18,607 nucleotides of DNA from Rickettsiales bacterium (GTDB lineage: Bacteria; Pseudomonadota; Alphaproteobacteria; Rickettsiales; UBA3002). The stretch lies in the NCBI GenBank assembly GCA_002725445.1, contig PBPD01000148.1, positions 1 to 18,607 of the forward strand, written 5' to 3'. Position 1 is the first letter of the stretch. Every line of letters begins with the position of its first letter. Position numbers and translations under genes: made by a program. Below the pieces are notes generated by a model. That model was not told where the DNA came from. It worked only from the letters and a program-made list of their open reading frames with translations, and did no database searches. This document shows, one piece after another, positions 14,251 to 18,607 of this stretch.

Positions 14251-15729
14251 ATGAACCAAGCCGATGTTTGTTTGATTCTGGAAGGCACCTACCCGTATGT
14301 TACGGGTGGCGTATCGGGCTGGGCACACGGGCTGATCGAAGACCAGTCGCAACTGCGTTTTCATCTGCTGGCAATTGTGCCGCGCGATGCCGATCTGGAT
14401 CTGAAATATAATTTGCCATCGAATGTTGTCGGGCTGACCACTATTCGCCTGCAACAATTGCCGGAAGGTGGCAAAATCAATCGCCGCACCGCCGAAGACC
14501 TGCATGACCGTTTGCAACCCGCTATTCGTTCGCTCACCAGCGAGAAGCGCATGGGACTGGACGAGATGAGGCAGATCATCGATGCATTGAAATCAACCAA
14601 TGTATCCCTTGGCTCTGGTGCGTTGCTCGATAATGAAGAAGCATGGAATCACCTGCTGGAATTGTACGAAGAAGGGTTTGATGACCACTCCTTCCTCGAT
14701 TATTTCTGGAGCTACCGTGCGATTGCCGGCGGCATCTACTCCATATTGCTGGCCGATTTGCCAAAAGCAGGCGTCTATCACGCCATGAGCACTGGCTATG
14801 CGGGCCTGATGGCCGCACGCGCCAAGATCGAAACCGGCCGCCCTGTCATGCTGACCGAACATGGTATTTACACTAACGAGCGCCGTATTGAGGTGATCTC
14901 CGCAGACTGGCTGGAAGAAACCTCCTCCAAGGCGCTTACCATCGATAAACCAAAGCGTGACTTGCGCGATCTGTGGATCGACGCGATCAACAACTTCTCG
15001 CATGCCTGCTATGACGCAAGCGACGCGGTAATCACCCTCTTCCAGGGCAACCAAAAATTCCAATTGGAAGATGGCGCCTCTGAAGACAAAATGCTGATCA
15101 TCCCAAATGGCGTAAATATTTCACGCTATAGCGCGCTGGTACGCCCGCGCAGCAAAACGCCTACCATTGCACTGATTGGCCGCGTGGTACCTATTAAAGA
15201 CGTCAAAACCTTCATTCGTGCGTGCAGCATGCTGCGCCAATATATGCCAGACCTGCAAGCCTATATCATCGGCCCGACCGAAGAAGATCCGATGTATTAC
15301 GAAGAATGCCAGAACATGGTGGAACTGCTGAATTTGCAGGATACCGTGGCATTCACCGGCATGGCACGCGTGGATGATTATCTGCCCGAGATTGACGTGT
15401 TGGTGCTGACCAGCCTGTCCGAAGCGCAACCGCTGGTGATTCTGGAAGCAGGCGCAGCAGGCATACCAATTGTGGCTACCGATGTGGGGGCATGTAGCGA
15501 GCTGGTATACGGTCACGTGAATGAAGAAGACGAATTCGGTGACGGCGGTGTCATTACACCATTGGCCTCACCTGCATCTACCGCCGATGCGGTCTATCGC
15601 CTGTTGGCGGATGAAGAGCGTTATCAGGCCTATTCGAATGCGATCCGTCAACGTGTCGCGCGATTCTATGATGAGAAGATGGTGCAGCAGCACTATCGTC
15701 AACTCTACAGCAAATACTTAGGAAGGTAA
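14251..15729 (+). CDS. pelF: PelF-like glycosyltransferase (GT4, DUF3492 N-terminus)
   Basis: This 492-residue cytosolic GT-B enzyme polymerises the Pel backbone from UDP-sugars. The N-terminal PelF mark is LILEGTYPYVTGGVSGWAH, with TEHGIYTNERRIEV further on. The C-terminal GT4 domain shows LIIPNGVNISRY, LIGRVVPIKDVKTFIRA (R311, K316, nucleotide-phosphate binding) and the EX7E pair E391/E399 in SLSEAQPLVILEAGAAGIPI followed by VATDVGACSELV. All expected catalytic residues are present and the length is normal. It starts 3 bp after pelE, with GGGAG 10 nt upstream, and its stop is 1 bp before pelG. Because the PelF signature is distinctive, this gene anchors the identification of the whole cluster. 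Confidence 0.95.
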   Translation: MNQADVCLILEGTYPYVTGGVSGWAHGLIEDQSQLRFHLLAIVPRDADLDLKYNLPSNVVGLTTIRLQQLPEGGKINRRTAEDLHDRLQPAIRSLTSEKRMGLDEMRQIIDALKSTNVSLGSGALLDNEEAWNHLLELYEEGFDDHSFLDYFWSYRAIAGGIYSILLADLPKAGVYHAMSTGYAGLMAARAKIETGRPVMLTEHGIYTNERRIEVISADWLEETSSKALTIDKPKRDLRDLWIDAINNFSHACYDASDAVITLFQGNQKFQLEDGASEDKMLIIPNGVNISRYSALVRPRSKTPTIALIGRVVPIKDVKTFIRACSMLRQYMPDLQAYIIGPTEEDPMYYEECQNMVELLNLQDTVAFTGMARVDDYLPEIDVLVLTSLSEAQPLVILEAGAAGIPIVATDVGACSELVYGHVNEEDEFGDGGVITPLASPASTADAVYRLLADEERYQAYSNAIRQRVARFYDEKMVQQHYRQLYSKYLGR

Positions 15730-15730
15730 C

Positions 15731-17134
15731 ATGGCAGGGATTGGTTTTGAGCTAAACAAGCTGGCCGTCAAAGACGATTTGATGGGCATTCTTGGTGCGT
15801 ATTTTCACTCGGCTATGGCAACCGCCGGCCCCTGGTTGTTCACCGTATTGGCGCTGGCCGGCATCACCCTGCTGTATGGTGGCGCGGGTGATAATACAGA
15901 GCTCCTTAATTTCCGTGGCGTTATCATTTATAATTTCTCATTCTCGCTGGTGCTTGCCGCGCCTGTTTTCATGGTGATCACCCGCTATCTGGCCGACCGT
16001 ATTCACGTGCAGAACGTTACCACCGCCCCTACCGTCATGGTGGAGAGTCTGGTGCTGGTATATTTAATCCAGCTGCCGGTTGCGCTGTTTTTCTATGCCT
16101 ATTATTTCGAAATGTCGCTGGCATTGCGCTTGAGCGGGTTTCTGAACATCTTCCTCATCTCGTCTGTTTGGCTGCTGGGCGTATATTTGACTGCCCTTAA
16201 AGACTATAACGCCGTGTCCAAGGCCTTTGTGATCGGCATGGCGATTGCCGTGCTGGCATCGGGCTTGCTCAGTGGCAAGTTCCACGCTGTGGGCATGTTG
16301 ACCGGTTTTAATATCGGGCTGGCCATCATCGTATTCATGCTGATTGCGCGCATCATGGCGGAATATCCGTACCGCCTGACGCGCGAATTTGCGCTGAAGC
16401 CTTATTTCAAAAAATACTGGGAATTAGCGATTGGCGGTCTGTTCTATAACGCCGCGATCTGGGCCGATAAATGGATCATGTGGTTTGCGCCTGAGGCCAC
16501 CACCCTGCAAACCAAAATGATATTCTACCCCGACTATGACAGTGCGATGTTCCTTGCCTATCTGACGATTGTGCCATCGCTCGCCTTGTTTGTATTCAGC
16601 GTGGAAACCCAATTCTTCCACCATTACCGCCGCTTCTATCGCAATATTCTGGAACATTCGCCGATGAAGCGTATTCGCAAGTTTCAGGCGCAGATTAACG
16701 ACAGCATCTATCAGGGCGCGCGTAACGTGATCTTCCTGCAAGGTGCGGTGTGCTTCCTCTGCATTGTGCTCGCGCCGCAGATATTTGAATATATGTATAT
16801 TTTCTTCATGCAGCTTAGCATGTTCCGTCTGGGCACGTTAGGCGCGTTCTTCCACGTTCTACTGCTATTTGCGACAGTGATTCTGTCGTATTTCGATTGC
16901 CGCCGTAGCACCATGCTGATCTATCTGTTCTTCTTGGGCACGAACATTTTGTTCACGGTGATTTCGCTGGATTATGGCTTCCAATATTATGGATATGGCT
17001 ACTTCTTGTCGGCATTGCTAAGCTTTGCACTGAGTGTGTTTGTACTGTTCCAGCACACACGCAAGCTGCCATACCACGCGTTTATTACCAATAACGTGTC
17101 GATTCAGTCAGAGATTAAAACGCTCGGGGCGTAA
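15731..17134 (+). CDS. pelG: PelG-like inner-membrane exporter (MOP/polysaccharide transporter type)
   Basis: The 467-residue polytopic membrane protein has about 12 hydrophobic helices. The N-terminus MAGIGFELNKLAV with HSAMATAGPWLFTVLAL is characteristic of PelG, and the WELAIGGLFYNAAIWADKWI block in the middle is also typical. PelG is thought to move the growing Pel chain across the inner membrane together with PelD, PelE and PelF. The length matches known PelG (about 456). It starts 1 bp after the pelF stop, with GGAAGG just upstream, and is the last gene of the operon. Its stop is 4 bp from the stop of the convergent YceI-like gene, and no terminator hairpin was seen in or near the junction. 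Confidence 0.93.
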   Translation: MAGIGFELNKLAVKDDLMGILGAYFHSAMATAGPWLFTVLALAGITLLYGGAGDNTELLNFRGVIIYNFSFSLVLAAPVFMVITRYLADRIHVQNVTTAPTVMVESLVLVYLIQLPVALFFYAYYFEMSLALRLSGFLNIFLISSVWLLGVYLTALKDYNAVSKAFVIGMAIAVLASGLLSGKFHAVGMLTGFNIGLAIIVFMLIARIMAEYPYRLTREFALKPYFKKYWELAIGGLFYNAAIWADKWIMWFAPEATTLQTKMIFYPDYDSAMFLAYLTIVPSLALFVFSVETQFFHHYRRFYRNILEHSPMKRIRKFQAQINDSIYQGARNVIFLQGAVCFLCIVLAPQIFEYMYIFFMQLSMFRLGTLGAFFHVLLLFATVILSYFDCRRSTMLIYLFFLGTNILFTVISLDYGFQYYGYGYFLSALLSFALSVFVLFQHTRKLPYHAFITNNVSIQSEIKTLGA

Positions 17135-17138
17135 GCAG

Positions 17139-17720
17139 TTACTCTGCGCGTTTAGCTGTGAAGTGAATGGTAACGGGCACGGCATCGGCAACGGTGTCGG
17201 TTGCATCCCAGCCAATGCCAAAATCGGTGCGTTTAAGCACCGTGCGTCCGGTGACATCAGCGCCTACTTCGTCAAAACGGTTTATATCAAAGGTTAAACG
17301 CACAGGCACCGTTTTGCCTTTGATACGCAAATTGGCCTCAGCCAAATAGCTGCCTTCATCGGTAGCGCTAAATGCGGTGGTTTCAAAGCGTGCGGTAGGA
17401 AATGCATCCACATTAAACCATTCTGGCGTCTGTAATGTGCTGACTGCCTCGTCATAGCTCATGCTGACGCTTCCCAGTGCCACCTCCACCACGACCTTGC
17501 TATCGGCCAATGCATCGGGGTGAAATTGCAGCACGGGCGCAGTGAAAGACGTAAACTCCCCCTTCACCTCTGCACCGTTCTGGGTTGCAGTAAAATGAAT
17601 CTCGCTTTGGGCAGGCTCCAGCACAAATGCCTGCGGTTCAGCCGCCAGCGCTTTACCTGCGACCACACCGGCTGCCAAACCGCCGATTACAAAACTTAAG
17701 ACACGGACACCTTCGACCAT
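17139..17720 (-). CDS. YceI-family periplasmic lipocalin-like protein
   Basis: This 193-residue secreted protein has a hydrophobic signal peptide ending ALA-AEP (cleavage about residue 26/27). The mature part shows YceI hallmarks: FVLEPAQSEIHFTATQNG, TPEWFNVDAFPTARFETTAF, LRIKGKTVPVRLTFDI and TVLKRTDFGIGWD. YceI proteins form a beta-barrel that binds long amphipathic molecules such as polyisoprenoid quinones. The start is fixed by a strong AAGGAGA 8 nt upstream, lying inside the end of the cytochrome gene. It overlaps cytochrome b561 by 25 bp, so it is the last gene of that operon. It ends 4 bp from pelG. A role alongside a quinol-oxidising cytochrome is plausible but inferred. Confidence 0.93.
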   Translation of the reverse strand: MVEGVRVLSFVIGGLAAGVVAGKALAAEPQAFVLEPAQSEIHFTATQNGAEVKGEFTSFTAPVLQFHPDALADSKVVVEVALGSVSMSYDEAVSTLQTPEWFNVDAFPTARFETTAFSATDEGSYLAEANLRIKGKTVPVRLTFDINRFDEVGADVTGRTVLKRTDFGIGWDATDTVADAVPVTIHFTAKRAE

Positions 17721-18256
17721 GGCAACATTCTCCTTAGAATGGTGTCCTTGCGGACGAAATGATGATACAGCGCGGCCAGTGCATGCAGCGATACCAACGC
17801 AATAATGGCAAAAGCCATCAGCTCATGCGCCTCTTCAAACAGCTCTTTCAGCTGCTTGTCGCTTGCTATCAAATCAGGCAAGGTGAGCCACCCAAACACT
17901 GACACAGGAAATCCTGCAGCAGACGACATTAACCAGCCAGACAGCGGCATAGCAATCAGCAACGCATACAGGCCATAATGCGTGAGATGTGCCGCCAGAC
18001 GTTTCAAGCGATCCATATCCTGTGGCAAGGCAGGCACCGCGTTTGCCTGACGCCACGCCAAGCGCAACACCATGCCCGCAAGTATAATCGCGCCGATGCT
18101 TTTATGCAGGCCATAGAGTTTCACGGTCTCCTGACTGAAGGCAAGGCTGTCCATGTAGAAGCCAAAAGCCAGCATGCCAATCACTAACACTGCCAACAAC
18201 CAATGAAACATTTTGGCTATAGCACCATAGCGCACATCATCATTTCGCCACTGCAT
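17696..18256 (-). CDS. Cytochrome b561 (di-heme, bacterial CybB type)
   Basis: The 186-residue inner-membrane cytochrome has four helices. Histidines at positions 18, 51, 144 and 158 match in spacing the four heme ligands of bacterial b561 (AKMFHWLLA, LYGLHKSIGA, EEAHELMAF, SLHALAALYHH). The family oxidises quinol or superoxide at the membrane. The start is taken at 18256, where GGAG lies 7 nt upstream. A longer in-frame version from 18289 would add 11 residues, lie inside the preceding gene and lack the usual MQWRNDDVRYG beginning. It lies between two YceI-family genes on the same strand, 4 bp after the upstream one and overlapping the downstream one. The cytochrome b561-YceI association is also known from Escherichia coli (yceJ-yceI). 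Confidence 0.92.
   Translation of the reverse strand: MQWRNDDVRYGAIAKMFHWLLAVLVIGMLAFGFYMDSLAFSQETVKLYGLHKSIGAIILAGMVLRLAWRQANAVPALPQDMDRLKRLAAHLTHYGLYALLIAMPLSGWLMSSAAGFPVSVFGWLTLPDLIASDKQLKELFEEAHELMAFAIIALVSLHALAALYHHFVRKDTILRRMLPWSKVSVS
17729..17735 (-). promoter_or_regulatory. Strong ribosome binding site of the YceI-like gene
   Basis: AAGGAGA on the minus strand, 8 nt before the ATG at 17720, fixes that start although it lies within the 3' end of the cytochrome b561 gene. Confidence 0.7.
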
Positions 18257-18260
18257 ATGA

Positions 18261-18607
18261 TTACTCCGCTTTGATGCCTTCGGCTTCAATAATCAGATCC
18301 ACCGAATCTGGCACAGCAGGCAACGCATAGTTGATGCCATATTTAGAGCGGTAAACGGTGCCACGCAGTGAGAAACCTGCAACCTGCTTGTTGTTAAATG
18401 GGTTCTCACCGATTTTATTAAGCGTTGCTTCCAGCTCCAGCGGCGCTGTTTTGCCCAGCATCGACAATTCGCCGGTGATAACAGCGGTCTTCTCTCCGGT
18501 TACTTTAATATCCGTGCTTTTGAAGGTAGCCGTTGTGTATTTCTCTACATTAAAGAAATCCTCGTTCTTCAAATGCGCGTCAAATTTCGGAATACCCGTG
18601 CTGATGC
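18261..18607 (-). CDS. Second YceI-family protein, N-terminus beyond window edge
   Basis: The minus-strand frame enters at the right edge and stops at 18261, giving about 115 C-terminal residues. It begins ISTGIPKFDAHLKNEDFFN, the standard YceI block, followed by KYTTATFKSTDI, LSMLGKTAPLELEATLN and FSLRGTVYRSKYGINYALP. Apparent starts inside this stretch (for example near 18572) are internal codons and not real starts. The protein is a paralogue of, not a duplicate of, the YceI protein at 17139-17720, and the two sequences differ clearly. Its stop is 4 bp before the cytochrome b561 start, making it the first visible gene of a YceI-b561-YceI operon. The signal peptide, if any, is outside the window. 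Confidence 0.92.
   Translation of the reverse strand, partial: ISTGIPKFDAHLKNEDFFNVEKYTTATFKSTDIKVTGEKTAVITGELSMLGKTAPLELEATLNKIGENPFNNKQVAGFSLRGTVYRSKYGINYALPAVPDSVDLIIEAEGIKAE
18264..18267 (-). promoter_or_regulatory. Ribosome binding site deciding the cytochrome b561 start
   Basis: GGAG (within GCGGAG) on the minus strand is 7 nt from the ATG at 18256. It supports the shorter 186-residue product over the start at 18289. Confidence 0.6.

Noticed and set aside
17115..17160. Possible terminator hairpin between pelG and the YceI-like gene
   Set aside because: Only a 4-bp GCAG/CTGC stem with no T-run on either strand, too weak to report.

Overview
The window looks like chromosome from a mid-GC proteobacterium, most likely an alphaproteobacterium. 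The thioredoxin-reductase-like ferredoxin reductase, the FdVI-type [2Fe-2S] ferredoxin and a CheD ending in VELF all resemble alphaproteobacterial versions. A beta-barrel secretin-type protein (PelB) and a lipoprotein show that the cell has an outer membrane. Finer placement cannot be made from the sequence alone. Coding density is very high. The longest non-coding stretch is 192 bp (5403-5594). I saw no tRNA, rRNA, insertion sequence, CRISPR array or convincing rho-independent terminator.

Left part (1-5402), housekeeping and stress genes in short units: a 5'-complete but edge-truncated O-acetylhomoserine sulfhydrylase (minus), cheD (minus), a ferredoxin reductase-ferredoxin pair overlapping by ATGA (plus), a nitroreductase (minus), an LMW-phosphatase/fructosamine-kinase-family pair that looks like a protein-deglycation operon (plus), and a TetR regulator (minus). 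The TetR gene runs tail-to-tail into the kinase gene and is divergent from the next operon.

Centre (5595-17134), seven tightly coupled plus-strand genes forming a Pel exopolysaccharide operon: UDP-sugar epimerase (PelX-like), pelA, pelB, pelD, pelE, pelF, pelG. Neighbouring genes overlap or are separated by no more than 24 bp. The epimerase would supply UDP-GalNAc. PelF polymerises it and PelD/E/G form the inner-membrane complex, with PelD carrying an intact RxxD cyclic-di-GMP site. PelB spans periplasm and outer membrane, and PelA is a hydrolase. The locus is not canonical: there is no pelC, PelA is reduced to a hydrolase-only lipoprotein with no deacetylase part, and PelB is long (1455 residues).

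Right part (17139-18607, minus strand): a YceI-like protein, a cytochrome b561 and a second YceI-like protein (partial at the edge) in one operon, convergent with pelG.

The most noteworthy points are the reduced Pel system and the phosphatase-kinase deglycation pair, which lies next to a regulator with NemR-like cysteines.
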